64,000 bases of DNA from a virus. A model generated the notes under the pieces. The model worked only from the letters and a program-made list of their open reading frames with translations. It was not told the DNA's origin and did not search any database. The stretch covers positions 81,138 to 145,137 of IMG/VR virus record IMGVR_UViG_3300023184_000037; one strand, written 5' to 3'. The position numbers and the translations under genes were made by a program. This document shows positions 1 through 7,958 of this stretch, in pieces; position 1 is the first letter of the stretch, and each line of letters starts with the position of its first letter.

Positions 1-1
1 A

Positions 2-172
2 AATGCCCTATTAGCAGGAGATGAGAAACAATTTCAGAATTTAACACCAAAGGCAGTTCATGGAATGTATGGTGAACTTAAATCTAAAATTGAAGATTCA
101 ATGGGAGTAGTTGCTGAAGGATTTACCAATGAAATTATGACATTCGAACAATTTATTAACAAAGATATATAA
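2..172 (+). CDS. C-terminal part of a protein with a terminal FEQF tag (partial)
   Basis: An open frame runs in from the left edge and stops at TAA 170-172, giving about 56 residues. The last residues read MTFEQFINKDI. This matches the core of the N-terminal capsid-targeting-like motif found on many proteins in this window, but here it sits at the C-terminus. The same arrangement recurs at the ends of the genes at 5608 and 59305. The body of the protein lies outside the window, so no function is assigned; a packaged or prohead-associated protein is inferred from the tag and from the neighbouring genes. Confidence 0.6.
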   Translation, partial: NALLAGDEKQFQNLTPKAVHGMYGELKSKIEDSMGVVAEGFTNEIMTFEQFINKDI

Positions 173-196
173 AACATAAATAAATATAGAAATCCT

Positions 197-2536
197 ATGA
201 ATTTTAATGAATTCCTAAATGAAGGTAGTACTTCAACTTATGGTGGACCTGCTGGACTTACCAAAGATGAGACGTTTAAAATTGCTCAAAAATTTGCAGA
301 TGCTGCCGCTAGTGTTGACCCTGAAAAAGGAAAATGGGGTGTAAACAAAAGAACCTTAGAAGAGGATGGGTTTGACCTAGACTACAATGATGTGGAATTT
401 GACGGTGGTTCATATAACATTTACAAAAATGGTAATGTTGTAAATATGGCTCTTCGTGAAAATCCAGTTTTAGGTAAAATAGGAGACGATATTAAAACTA
501 TTGCAAAAGGTTTTAAAAAGATGATGGCAAATGAATCTGCTACAAACGAGGCTAATCTAGTTCTAGGGTTATCAACTAACAATTATCCTGCTGGAACAAT
601 TGCAAGATATCGTATAGAATCCTCTGTAATTAACCTAAGAAAAGTTGCTGATTTATCAAAAGACTCATGGAAAAAATATTCAAGAGCATTTGCTGATGAT
701 GAAATTGGTTTTGAAAAATCAAGCGATAGAAAAGAGGCATTAGATGCTATTCAAAAATCATTCGATAATGGTAAAAATGACATTAGAGAATTTGGTTTAA
801 ATGAATCAGTAGTTAATGAAACTGGATTTAAAAAATCTGACATTAAAAAAACTATCGACTTTATTAATAAAGAAATTGGAATAGATCCAGGATATGCTCT
901 AATTGGAGATGAAGACGATATTGAAGAATTTGACAAACTTTGGGATCGTGGTGATTATGAAGATGCATTTGACTTTTTAACAGTTGCAACAAACATGGAA
1001 ATTTCAACATTTGCCGATGTTAAAGATGCTCTTAAAGAATCAGTAGTTAACGAAAGAAATATCACTATCAAAAGACAATACACTGATAAAAGTCCTGCAG
1101 TTACTGTAGGTAAAGCTGCTAAAATTCGTAACAGAATGCTAGAGGCTATTAAAGATGGTAAAGTTTCACAAGAAGATTTTAATAATATTCTTAAAGAAAT
1201 GACTACAGATTCTAAAAGATGGTTGAGAAGAAATGCTCAGTGTTTTAATGTATCTGAGGATGGAATTACCCTATCAAAAACAGGTTCTAGAATCCTTAAA
1301 AATATTATGGTTTCTGAAGCCACTACAAAGGCCCCAAAGATTTGGGTTCCTGGAGGATTTGATAAAGAAATTTCAAAATACCCAAATAGTAAAATTACCA
1401 GAAAAATTGTATTAGATGCGGCACTTAAATGGGATGTTAATCCAGAAGATGCTATCAAGTATGTTGAATTTGGTTGGGTTGTTGACTTAGACGAAAATAA
1501 AAATAACAACGATATGAACACAAAATTTATTTACGAGTCTTTCGCAGATTTCGTTGCAAACAAATTAAATGAAAATACATTAAACGAGGCATTTAAAAGT
1601 ACTAAACTTTCTAACTTGTTCTCAGTAGGAAGCGCGGGTACTAAAGACCTTGCAGGAGCATTCTATAATTTCTCAAAACTAGCACTTGACCAAATCGAGG
1701 ATTATGACATTATTGAAATGGACCCTCAAACTGCACGTAAAGAAAAAAGAGCAAATGCAATTTACTTCTATATAGTAACTAATCAAAAAGTAAATCCATA
1801 TATTGAAGGTAGTAATCCAAGCACTTACAATAATGGAATTATCCAATCAAATACTCTATTAGCAATGACCAATGGACAAAATGAATGGTACTCAACATCA
1901 TATAATAATTATACAAAAGGAGAAACGATAAAAGTTGCAAAATCAAGAGAAGATGCAGCAGGTTTCGATAAAAGAGACAGTAAAAGATATGATGGTTCGG
2001 GAATTACATCTCTTACTAAAGTAGCTGAATTGGCTGATACTGCGTATGTTATTGACTTAGACGTTCTTAAAGCAAGATATTCTACATCATCATTAACATT
2101 TAAAAGAGCTGAAGATAAACGTGGAGCTACTGCTTTCCAAAGCGACAAAGACTTTAAAGCGGCAAACAAAGCACGTTATAATGAAATCTTAGCACAAAAA
2201 GCAGTTGCAATGCCAATCGATGAAGTAGTATTAGGAGCTATTGATACTCTTGCTACTCAAATTAAAGATGCTCTATCTGCGGGACAAAAGGGAAGATATG
2301 GAGAACTTATTATCGGACTAGACCCTAAAAATAGAGAAATCAAAATGAGTGATGCTTCTAATTTAATGAGAAATATCCTTGATGAGTACAATAGATATGT
2401 TGGATATGTTGTTGATGCTGAAAAAGAAGTTGCAACTGGATATAGTGGAAAATTCTACGAAGGTAGACTAAAAGAAAGTGCTAAAACAATAACAGATTAC
2501 GTTAAGAAAGTAGACGCTAAAAATTACGCTTGGTAA
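197..2536 (+). CDS. Candidate multi-domain packaged polyprotein with repeated protease-type linkers
   Basis: A 779-residue protein beginning MNFNEFLNEG, the short form of the capsid-targeting-like motif; a cut after Glu9 (LNE|G) would remove the tag. Similar short linkers recur near residues 111-119 (ANESATNEA), 201-209 (LNESVVNET), 280-287 (KESVVNER), 371-375 (MVSEA) and 457-465 (LNENTLNEA). The last is preceded by a second tag-like segment, FIYESFADFVANKL (444-457). The linkers fit the T4 gp21-type preference (hydrophobic-x-Glu|small residue) and would split the protein into roughly six pieces. I recognise no enzymatic domain; residues from about 467 onward form one large soluble-looking unit. 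The next three genes carry the same N-terminal tag. An internal head protein matured by the prohead protease is inferred. Confidence 0.75.
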   Translation: MNFNEFLNEGSTSTYGGPAGLTKDETFKIAQKFADAAASVDPEKGKWGVNKRTLEEDGFDLDYNDVEFDGGSYNIYKNGNVVNMALRENPVLGKIGDDIKTIAKGFKKMMANESATNEANLVLGLSTNNYPAGTIARYRIESSVINLRKVADLSKDSWKKYSRAFADDEIGFEKSSDRKEALDAIQKSFDNGKNDIREFGLNESVVNETGFKKSDIKKTIDFINKEIGIDPGYALIGDEDDIEEFDKLWDRGDYEDAFDFLTVATNMEISTFADVKDALKESVVNERNITIKRQYTDKSPAVTVGKAAKIRNRMLEAIKDGKVSQEDFNNILKEMTTDSKRWLRRNAQCFNVSEDGITLSKTGSRILKNIMVSEATTKAPKIWVPGGFDKEISKYPNSKITRKIVLDAALKWDVNPEDAIKYVEFGWVVDLDENKNNNDMNTKFIYESFADFVANKLNENTLNEAFKSTKLSNLFSVGSAGTKDLAGAFYNFSKLALDQIEDYDIIEMDPQTARKEKRANAIYFYIVTNQKVNPYIEGSNPSTYNNGIIQSNTLLAMTNGQNEWYSTSYNNYTKGETIKVAKSREDAAGFDKRDSKRYDGSGITSLTKVAELADTAYVIDLDVLKARYSTSSLTFKRAEDKRGATAFQSDKDFKAANKARYNEILAQKAVAMPIDEVVLGAIDTLATQIKDALSAGQKGRYGELIIGLDPKNREIKMSDASNLMRNILDEYNRYVGYVVDAEKEVATGYSGKFYEGRLKESAKTITDYVKKVDAKNYAW

Positions 2537-2537
2537 A

Positions 2538-3143
2538 ATGAAACACATTAAACTATTTGAGCAGTTTGTTGCTGAAGGAAAATCAGATGCTTTTCCGGAA
2601 TACAACAATGGATATGCTCCTGGAGATTATAAATACATGAAAGAAATGAAATCTCTTCTTTCTAAAATTAAGGGAATTTCTGAGTATGACGATATGGACT
2701 CAACTACCCATGTTTATATAAAATCTGCTCCTGGAAATAGTGGTGTTGATTTAACTAAAGACATTCAAAAGGTTCTTAAAGGATTTGATGGTAATCTAGA
2801 TTTAGATAATATTACTAGTAACATCGGTAAACCTGGAGAAACTAGTCCTAATGACCAGCAAAAAGGAATTGTTACCTATAAAATTGCTAAAAAAATTGAT
2901 TGGTGGACACTTAAAAGAGCAGCAGGAAAAGAAAAACCTAGCACTGAAACCGTTTTAACTGACGATATTATTTCTGGAATTTTAGATAGAATGGCCCAAG
3001 TTTCAACGACTCAACATGAATTAGCAGACGTTCAATGGACTTCTTTAGAAGATTTACTTAGAGCAGCAGAAGACCACATGACTGCGACTAATTATAAGAA
3101 ATTTTATAAAGAAATCAAGGCAAAATATCCTAAAATGAAATAA
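2538..3143 (+). CDS. Capsid-targeted hypothetical protein (MKHIKLFEQFVAEG tag)
   Basis: A 201-residue protein starting one base after the previous stop. Its first 14 residues, MKHIKLFEQFVAEG, form a near-ideal copy of the tag shared by this phage's putative internal proteins, with the expected cut at AE|G. The remainder is a Lys/Asp-rich soluble domain I do not recognise; the C-terminal third is helical (TATNYKKFYKEIKAKYPK). It is tandem with two more tagged genes downstream, suggesting a cassette of head-packaged proteins. Late expression together with the 197 gene is likely. Function unknown. Confidence 0.8.
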   Translation: MKHIKLFEQFVAEGKSDAFPEYNNGYAPGDYKYMKEMKSLLSKIKGISEYDDMDSTTHVYIKSAPGNSGVDLTKDIQKVLKGFDGNLDLDNITSNIGKPGETSPNDQQKGIVTYKIAKKIDWWTLKRAAGKEKPSTETVLTDDIISGILDRMAQVSTTQHELADVQWTSLEDLLRAAEDHMTATNYKKFYKEIKAKYPKMK

Positions 3144-3144
3144 G

Positions 3145-3645
3145 ATGAAACATATTAAACTATACGAACAATTTGTAAATGAAGCAGCCGCGGTAAAAGT
3201 TACCCTGACTCCTGATTTATTCGATGATAAAAACTCTACTTGGGGTATGTACCAAGATTTAAAAGATACAGGGTGTTCTACATGGAAAATCAACTGTAAT
3301 TTATTAGCAGATTCTGATGATGATATTATCATAGGAGAACGTAATGTTGTTATGTTTTCAGTTAGTGTATGGGATGATGGTGAAGCAGTTGCTAAAATCG
3401 GAACTACAAACTCTCTTAAAAGAGAACCTTCTGGAACTTTTGGTAAGAATTTCACATTTAATGTTGAAGATTTTAAAGCCAATTCAAAGAAACTTTCTAC
3501 CGAAATTGCAGATTTCTTAGTAGACAAAGAACACTTTAATTGGATTAATAAGAGCATCACATCAAATAGAACACCTCTTAAAATAACTCCTAAAGGAGAT
3601 TTTAGTCAGGTAATCGAAAAACTAATAGAAGCAGCGATTAAATAA
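3145..3645 (+). CDS. Capsid-targeted hypothetical protein (MKHIKLYEQFVNEA tag)
   Basis: A 166-residue protein whose N-terminus MKHIKLYEQFVNEAAA differs from the upstream neighbour's tag at only a few positions; the predicted cut is VNE|A. The predicted mature domain is a beta-rich soluble fold with no motif I recognise. The start follows the preceding TAA after one base, so the genes are probably translated in sequence. Similarity to the neighbour is confined to the tag, which argues for a shared targeting signal rather than gene duplication. Confidence 0.8.
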   Translation: MKHIKLYEQFVNEAAAVKVTLTPDLFDDKNSTWGMYQDLKDTGCSTWKINCNLLADSDDDIIIGERNVVMFSVSVWDDGEAVAKIGTTNSLKREPSGTFGKNFTFNVEDFKANSKKLSTEIADFLVDKEHFNWINKSITSNRTPLKITPKGDFSQVIEKLIEAAIK

Positions 3646-3658
3646 TAAGATAAACGAC

Positions 3659-3991
3659 ATGAAAAAATTAAAACAATACGAGGAATTTATCAATGAATCA
3701 TTACTTATTGAAGAGTATAAATTATATGAAAAAAAGTATACACCTCAAGAGAGAAAAGAATTAGAAAAAAATGGAGAAGCAATGCCAGGCGGTAGGTTTC
3801 CTATTAAAGATTTAACTGATTTAAGAAATGCAATTCACTATTTAGGAAAGAACGTTGCAAAAGACGGTGCAGATGTTGCTAAGTTTATTGCAAAAAGAAT
3901 GAAAGAATTAGATGGATTAAAATATACTGACATGTTTTCATCAGCCCTAAAAAATTCAAAGTTAGGCGATGAAAAACAATATTTAGCATAA
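3659..3991 (+). CDS. Small capsid-targeted protein (MKKLKQYEEFINES tag)
   Basis: A 110-residue protein beginning MKKLKQYEEFINES, another tag variant with cut INE|S. Right after it comes a second Glu-rich segment (LLIEEYKLYEKKY), then a small helical domain containing LRNAIHYLGKN and AKFIAKRMKELDGLKY. It closes the first tagged cassette and is followed by a strong terminator at 4016-4044. I do not recognise the mature domain. Internal head protein by inference. Confidence 0.75.
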   Translation: MKKLKQYEEFINESLLIEEYKLYEKKYTPQERKELEKNGEAMPGGRFPIKDLTDLRNAIHYLGKNVAKDGADVAKFIAKRMKELDGLKYTDMFSSALKNSKLGDEKQYLA

Positions 3992-4015
3992 CCAAAACTT
4001 TAACATAAATTTAAC

Positions 4016-4044
4016 ACTCCAGATTTTACAGTCTGGAGTTTTTT
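4016..4044 (+). terminator. Rho-independent terminator closing the tagged cassette
   Basis: ACTCCAGA (4016-4023) pairs with TCTGGAGT (4032-4039) and is followed by a T-run to 4044. The T-run runs straight into an early-type promoter. The whole block is nearly repeated at 59836-59877. Confidence 0.85.
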
Positions 4045-4064
4045 GATTATATTTACATATCTAA
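4045..4064 (+). promoter_or_regulatory. Early-type promoter (TTATATTTACA)
   Basis: TTATATTTACATATCTAATT sits at 4047-4066, immediately after a terminator T-run and 17 bases before the ATG at 4083. The same core occurs at 8327, 42819, 58680, 59867 and 60381, each before a non-structural gene. TATATTTA resembles the Bacteroidota -7 box TAnnTTTG. Promoter function is inferred from recurrence and position. Confidence 0.65.
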
Positions 4065-4082
4065 TTTTAACAAAGAAATATT

Positions 4083-4580
4083 ATGTACAAATTTAATCGA
4101 TTTCCTTTATGTTCACTAGTTTATTTTGAAGCTGCCAAAATCCTAGGTTATGACGACAATGAAGCAGCCTCACTTGCACAAGGTAGAGCCGCATTTTTCG
4201 CAGCCGCTAAAATGGGTTTTAAAAATAAAAATAGTGTGGTTGATAACCCTAATATCGACCTTGTAGAATCTATTCCTTTTGCCGGATTTCCCGCGTTTAT
4301 CTTACCTGCCGGAGCTATAGAAGGTGTTGATGGTATTGTATGTTGTACCCGAGATGGAGACAAAATCCATGAATCTTCAAGCCACTTTAAAAGTGAAAAT
4401 AGAATTATCAATAACGTAGGTTCTTTAGGATTGGCTAAACTTAAGCAACACATTAATGATGAGTTACTTGCATTAGGTGACAAAATAAACGCAAATGACA
4501 AGGTTTATAAAGTTTACGTTAAGATGAGAGACACTGCTAGACACGAAAATTTTTACGAAGATGTTCTTTTATCCGCCTAA
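4083..4580 (+). CDS. Hypothetical protein
   Basis: A 165-residue protein of unknown function, first gene after an early-type promoter. The N-terminal half has an alanine-rich helical stretch (SLAQGRAAFFAAAKMGFKNK); the middle is glycine/proline-rich (AGFPAFILPAGAIEG) and the end is helical. No signal peptide or clear membrane helix. Its last 20 bases overlap the start of the ligase-like gene, so it probably belongs to an early repair operon with the ligase and PolX genes. No family recognised. Confidence 0.75.
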   Translation: MYKFNRFPLCSLVYFEAAKILGYDDNEAASLAQGRAAFFAAAKMGFKNKNSVVDNPNIDLVESIPFAGFPAFILPAGAIEGVDGIVCCTRDGDKIHESSSHFKSENRIINNVGSLGLAKLKQHINDELLALGDKINANDKVYKVYVKMRDTARHENFYEDVLLSA

Positions 4581-5085
4581 GCCCGGTACAATATTCTTTA
4601 AATCAATTCCATTAGAAAATTATCTAGTGCAATGGAAGTGGAGAGGATGGAGAATATGTATCAACCAAAACGGAGAATGTTTCACTAGAACAAAAAAGAA
4701 GATTGACATTACCACCCATTTCCCTAAACAATCATATGACTATCAACTAGATGGAGAGATTATTAGTAAATCAGAGGAGATAGAATATCAAGTTAAGGGT
4801 GCTATTAAAAGCGGAGATTATGAAATCAAGATTTTTGATATTTTTATTCCATCCAAACCGGATTTAAAACTAATTGAAAGGTTAGAGATATTAAAAAATG
4901 ATTTTGGAATTGATGTCAAGCATGAAACCGTAAAAACATTTGATGATGTTAATAATTCACTATCCAATGCGTTATCTCTAGGAAGAGAAGGTATTGTACT
5001 AAAATTAAAAGATAGTGTTTGGAGAGCCGGAGAAACTATATCAAATATTGAACGAGATTGGATTAAAGTAAAAGCAAAAATATGA
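4561..5085 (+). CDS. Minimal ATP-dependent DNA/RNA ligase-like adenylyltransferase domain
   Basis: A 174-residue protein carrying the nucleotidyltransferase motifs of ATP-dependent ligases in order: a motif I-like K-W-R-G at residues 26-29 with Arg31, motif III LDGEI at 63-67, motif IV EGIVLK at 143-148 and motif V WIKVKAK near 167-173. There is almost nothing after motif V, so the OB-fold domain normal in DNA ligases is missing. Motif I reads KWRG rather than KxDG; the lysine that would be adenylylated is present. It overlaps the PolX gene by four bases (ATGA), pointing to coupled gap filling and nick sealing. It could instead be a nick-sensing or RNA ligase; which substrate it uses is not visible. 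Confidence 0.7.
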   Translation: MFFYPPKPGTIFFKSIPLENYLVQWKWRGWRICINQNGECFTRTKKKIDITTHFPKQSYDYQLDGEIISKSEEIEYQVKGAIKSGDYEIKIFDIFIPSKPDLKLIERLEILKNDFGIDVKHETVKTFDDVNNSLSNALSLGREGIVLKLKDSVWRAGETISNIERDWIKVKAKI

Positions 5086-5582
5086 AAAAAAAGACAGCCA
5101 AAAATAATTTTGAAAAGACGGGTTTAGTTGATGCCGAAATTGTTGCTCATCAATTAATCCATGAAATAGAACACATGTGCAATTCTATAGAAATTAGTGG
5201 TTCTATTCGTAGAGGTGCGGAAGAGGTTGGAGATATCGACATTGTTGTAATACCTAAAGATATCGATAATTTTCTAGTAGAGATTAAGGGTATTATAGAT
5301 TATGATTATGGAGGCACTAAAAAGGTATTTGGTATCTATAAAGAACGACCAATTAATATATTCTTAACCAATAGCGATTCTTTCGGTGCATGCCTTTACC
5401 AAACTACGGGTCCTGTTTTTTATAATATCCGTAAAAGAACCAAGGTAAAAGCAATGGGATATAAACTCAATGAGTACGGTTTATTTTGTAACACAACCGG
5501 AAACAAAGTTGCCGGAGACTCTGAGAATTCAATATTTGATTTCTTTGGTTGGTCAAGAAAAGATCCCAAATTAAGAGTGTGA
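5082..5582 (+). CDS. Minimal DNA polymerase X-type nucleotidyltransferase
   Basis: A 166-residue protein with the PolX palm signature GSIRRG (residues 40-45) then GDIDIVV (50-56, acids Asp51 and Asp53), and the thumb segment FGACLYQTTG...IRKRTKVKAMGYKLNEYGLF (101-134), characteristic of Pol beta/lambda-type enzymes. The N-terminal 8-kDa lyase domain is absent, as in the very small PolX of African swine fever virus. At the third catalytic acid position the sequence reads RPINIFLT, with Asn92 where Asp is usual, so activity may be reduced or altered. The gene overlaps the ligase gene by four bases. A compact repair pair is inferred. Confidence 0.75.
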   Translation: MKKKTAKNNFEKTGLVDAEIVAHQLIHEIEHMCNSIEISGSIRRGAEEVGDIDIVVIPKDIDNFLVEIKGIIDYDYGGTKKVFGIYKERPINIFLTNSDSFGACLYQTTGPVFYNIRKRTKVKAMGYKLNEYGLFCNTTGNKVAGDSENSIFDFFGWSRKDPKLRV

Positions 5583-5590
5583 TATATAAT
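5581..5590 (+). promoter_or_regulatory. Late-type promoter GATATATAAT
   Basis: GATATATAAT overlaps the stop of the PolX gene and lies 17 bases before the next ATG (5608). It matches the late motif before sheath, terminase, capsid and scaffold genes in this window and resembles T4 late promoters (TATAAATA). Confidence 0.65.
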
Positions 5591-5607
5591 AAAAACAAAT
5601 TAAAATC

Positions 5608-6156
5608 ATGCCAAGTACAAGTAAAGCACAACAAAAATTAATGGGTATGGCATACGCTCTTAAAAAAGGAGATATGGACCCAAAGGATGCAAGCAAAGAA
5701 GTTAAAGACCTTGCTGATTCGATGACACTTCAACAATTAAAAGATTTTGCAAGTACAGAACATAAAGGACTTCCTGACCATGTTAAAGAGGGAGAAGACC
5801 ATGAAGTTGGAATGGCAATGAGTCAACTTAATGCAATTTCAAAAGCAGTTGGAGAATTACTTCAAAAAATTGGAAGAGAGGAAAAGGACTTACCAGGTTG
5901 GCTACAAGACCATATTTCCCAATCTTATAATTATATCAAACAGGCAAATGATGGTTACTATGAGTTAGAGGAAATGGTTTCTCCTGATAGTATTGGAGGA
6001 ATGGGAGCTACCGCTCTACCCTCACCGACAACAGTAGGTTCTGGAGATGTTCCGAAAGGAGCAGGAGATGCAAAAGAAGAGGAGGAAGAGGAAAAGAAAA
6101 GACGCAAAGAATTCTTAAAGAAGTTTAAATCTTTCGAAGATTTTATTAAGGATTAA
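5608..6156 (+). CDS. DUF3008-like late protein with C-terminal FEDF tag
   Basis: A 182-residue protein. The N-terminus MPSTSKAQQKLMGMAYALKK and the following LADSMTLQQLKDFAST resemble the small phage family I know as DUF3008-like. A helical middle (LPGWLQDHISQSYNYIKQA) is followed by a Gly/Pro linker and a Glu/Lys-rich tail. The last residues are KSFEDFIKD, the C-terminal form of the capsid tag. The late promoter just upstream agrees with a virion or prohead role. Exact function unknown. Confidence 0.7.
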   Translation: MPSTSKAQQKLMGMAYALKKGDMDPKDASKEVKDLADSMTLQQLKDFASTEHKGLPDHVKEGEDHEVGMAMSQLNAISKAVGELLQKIGREEKDLPGWLQDHISQSYNYIKQANDGYYELEEMVSPDSIGGMGATALPSPTTVGSGDVPKGAGDAKEEEEEEKKRRKEFLKKFKSFEDFIKD

Positions 6157-6179
6157 TTAAAAATTGAAACAATATTCCA

Positions 6180-6208
6180 AACCTCAGTATAAATACTGAG
6201 GTTTTTTT
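6180..6208 (+). terminator. Rho-independent terminator
   Basis: AACCTCAGTA (6180-6189) pairs with TACTGAGGTT (6194-6203) across a four-base loop and is followed by T7. A 10-bp perfect stem. Confidence 0.9.
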
Positions 6209-6217
6209 AATTTAACA

Positions 6218-6475
6218 ATGATGCAATATTTTTTTAAACCAGACAATTATGCTAGGTGGTCAGAACTGGCTACCGAAAAGATTAGTGTGACAATCGATTC
6301 GTGTACTACCCAGAGGCACATAGAATCTGCCAAAAGAATGATTGATACATTTATAATGATTACTGCTCTAGAGGATAATATTGAAACAGAGGAGCTAGAA
6401 TGGATTGTAAATCTATATTGGTTAAAAATCTTTTTAAAAAAACAAACTCTTTTTGAAACAAAATCAAAACAATAA
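6218..6475 (+). CDS. Small hypothetical protein
   Basis: An 85-residue helical protein (MMQYFFKPDNYARWSE...), first gene after a strong terminator and directly upstream of the TROVE-like gene. No family recognised; no membrane segment. The start is ATGATG at 6218; either ATG could be used. Confidence 0.6.
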   Translation: MMQYFFKPDNYARWSELATEKISVTIDSCTTQRHIESAKRMIDTFIMITALEDNIETEELEWIVNLYWLKIFLKKQTLFETKSKQ

Positions 6476-6506
6476 GTATAAATTAAGAACTTAAAAATAA
6501 ATTAAA

Positions 6507-7943
6507 ATGGAATTCTTAGAAGCATTAAGACAAGAGGACATGGTAACTGAAAATGGAATGGCAACTAATTCGACATCGTTGAATGCATGTGTTGACCTTT
6601 TCTTTAACATTGGAGCTATGAGAGGACAAGACAAACAACGTTTGATTGCTACTTTCTCTAAAGCATTTAATGAAGACCCTAAGCGTGCTATGAAACTCCT
6701 TTTTTGGGCTAGAGATGTTAGAGGTGGAGCTGGAGAACGTCAAGTTTTCAAGGACATTTTAGTTTATTTGGCAGAAAACCATGATTTGGTACTTAAACCA
6801 AACTTACACTTAATTTCAGAGTATGGTCGTTGGGATGACTTACTAGCCCTAGCAGGAACATATCTTGAAAAGGAAGCATTCACCCTAATTTCTGATGCAA
6901 TCATCAACGAAAATGGTTTATGTGCTAAATGGATGCCACGTAAAGGAGCAGTAGCTGAAAAGTTACGTAAATTTACTGGAATGTCCCCAAAGCAGTACAG
7001 AAAATCTCTTGTAGGTTTAACTAATGTTGTTGAAACTAAAATGTGTGCTAAAGACTGGAATTCTATCGATTTCGGTAAATTACCATCTGTCGCTTCAGCA
7101 AGATACCAAAAAGCATTTGGTAAAAACGCATACGAAAGTTATTCAGCCTATATTGCTTCTCTTGTAAAAGGTGAGGCTAAAATTAATGCAGGTGCAGTTT
7201 ACCCATACGATGTGACTAAGTCTCTAAATTATGGAAACTCAAGCGTAGCAAACGAACAATGGAAAGCTCTTCCAAACTATATGGAAGGCGCAAACGATAT
7301 GATTTTACCAGTGGTTGATGTCTCAGGTTCTATGTCTTGCCCAGCAGGCGGTAGTAAATCTGTAACATGTATGGATGTTGCAATCTCATTAGGTCTTTAT
7401 ATTTCTGAAAGAAATGAAGGTCCTTTCAAAGATGCATTCATTACTTTCTCAAGTAAACCACAGTTACAAGTATTAAGTGGCTCATTGAGTGATCGCTACA
7501 CACAGATGTCAAACTCTGATTGGGGAATGTCAACGGATCTTGAGGCGACCTTCAAATTGATTTTAAATCAGGCCACTAAGCATAAACTATCGCAAGATAA
7601 AATGCCAAATAAAATCCTAATCCTATCGGATATGGAATTTAATGCAGCAGTTTATACTGGAGGTTATAGTACTAGATTTAAAGGTGGAACTTGGAATCCA
7701 ACTGCTCAGCAAATGATTGAGCAAATGTATGCTGACGCAGGTTACAAAGTACCTCAAATTGTTTACTGGAATATTCAATCCCGAAATGGAGGAGTACCAG
7801 TTGCATTTGATACTCAAGGAACTGCACTGGTTTCAGGATTCTCTCCAGCAATTATGACAAGTTTACTTGGAGGAGACATAGAATCTCCACAACAAATAAT
7901 GGATAAAACAATTTTGAGTGAGAGATACGCTCCAATTGTATAA
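6507..7943 (+). CDS. TROVE/DUF2828-like Ro-type RNA-binding protein with VWA domain
   Basis: A 478-residue protein. Residues about 25-230 carry the helical-repeat signature of the TROVE (Ro60)/DUF2828 group: LFFNIGAMRG, MKLLFWARDVRGGAGERQVF and ISEYGRWDDLLALA. From about 265 a von Willebrand A domain follows, with the MIDAS motif DVSGSMS at 271-277, a Thr/Ser in the middle and ILILSDMEF later. In Ro60 and bacterial Rsr this two-domain protein forms a ring that holds structured Y RNAs and misfolded RNA. About 300 bases of structured-looking non-coding sequence follow directly. A phage Ro-like ribonucleoprotein is inferred; RNA binding is not shown. Confidence 0.75.
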   Translation: MEFLEALRQEDMVTENGMATNSTSLNACVDLFFNIGAMRGQDKQRLIATFSKAFNEDPKRAMKLLFWARDVRGGAGERQVFKDILVYLAENHDLVLKPNLHLISEYGRWDDLLALAGTYLEKEAFTLISDAIINENGLCAKWMPRKGAVAEKLRKFTGMSPKQYRKSLVGLTNVVETKMCAKDWNSIDFGKLPSVASARYQKAFGKNAYESYSAYIASLVKGEAKINAGAVYPYDVTKSLNYGNSSVANEQWKALPNYMEGANDMILPVVDVSGSMSCPAGGSKSVTCMDVAISLGLYISERNEGPFKDAFITFSSKPQLQVLSGSLSDRYTQMSNSDWGMSTDLEATFKLILNQATKHKLSQDKMPNKILILSDMEFNAAVYTGGYSTRFKGGTWNPTAQQMIEQMYADAGYKVPQIVYWNIQSRNGGVPVAFDTQGTALVSGFSPAIMTSLLGGDIESPQQIMDKTILSERYAPIV

Positions 7944-7953
7944 GATATATAAA
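7944..7953 (+). promoter_or_regulatory. Late-type promoter before the structured non-coding region
   Basis: GATATATAAA directly follows the stop codon of the TROVE-like gene. If active, transcription would start near 7958, just before the first stem of the candidate RNA. It fits the late motif seen elsewhere. Confidence 0.5.
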
Positions 7954-7958
7954 GAAAA

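Noticed and set aside
3054-3560. 168-codon open frame on the minus strand
   Set aside because: It lies across two supported + strand tagged genes and has Ser/Leu-rich composition typical of antisense frames.
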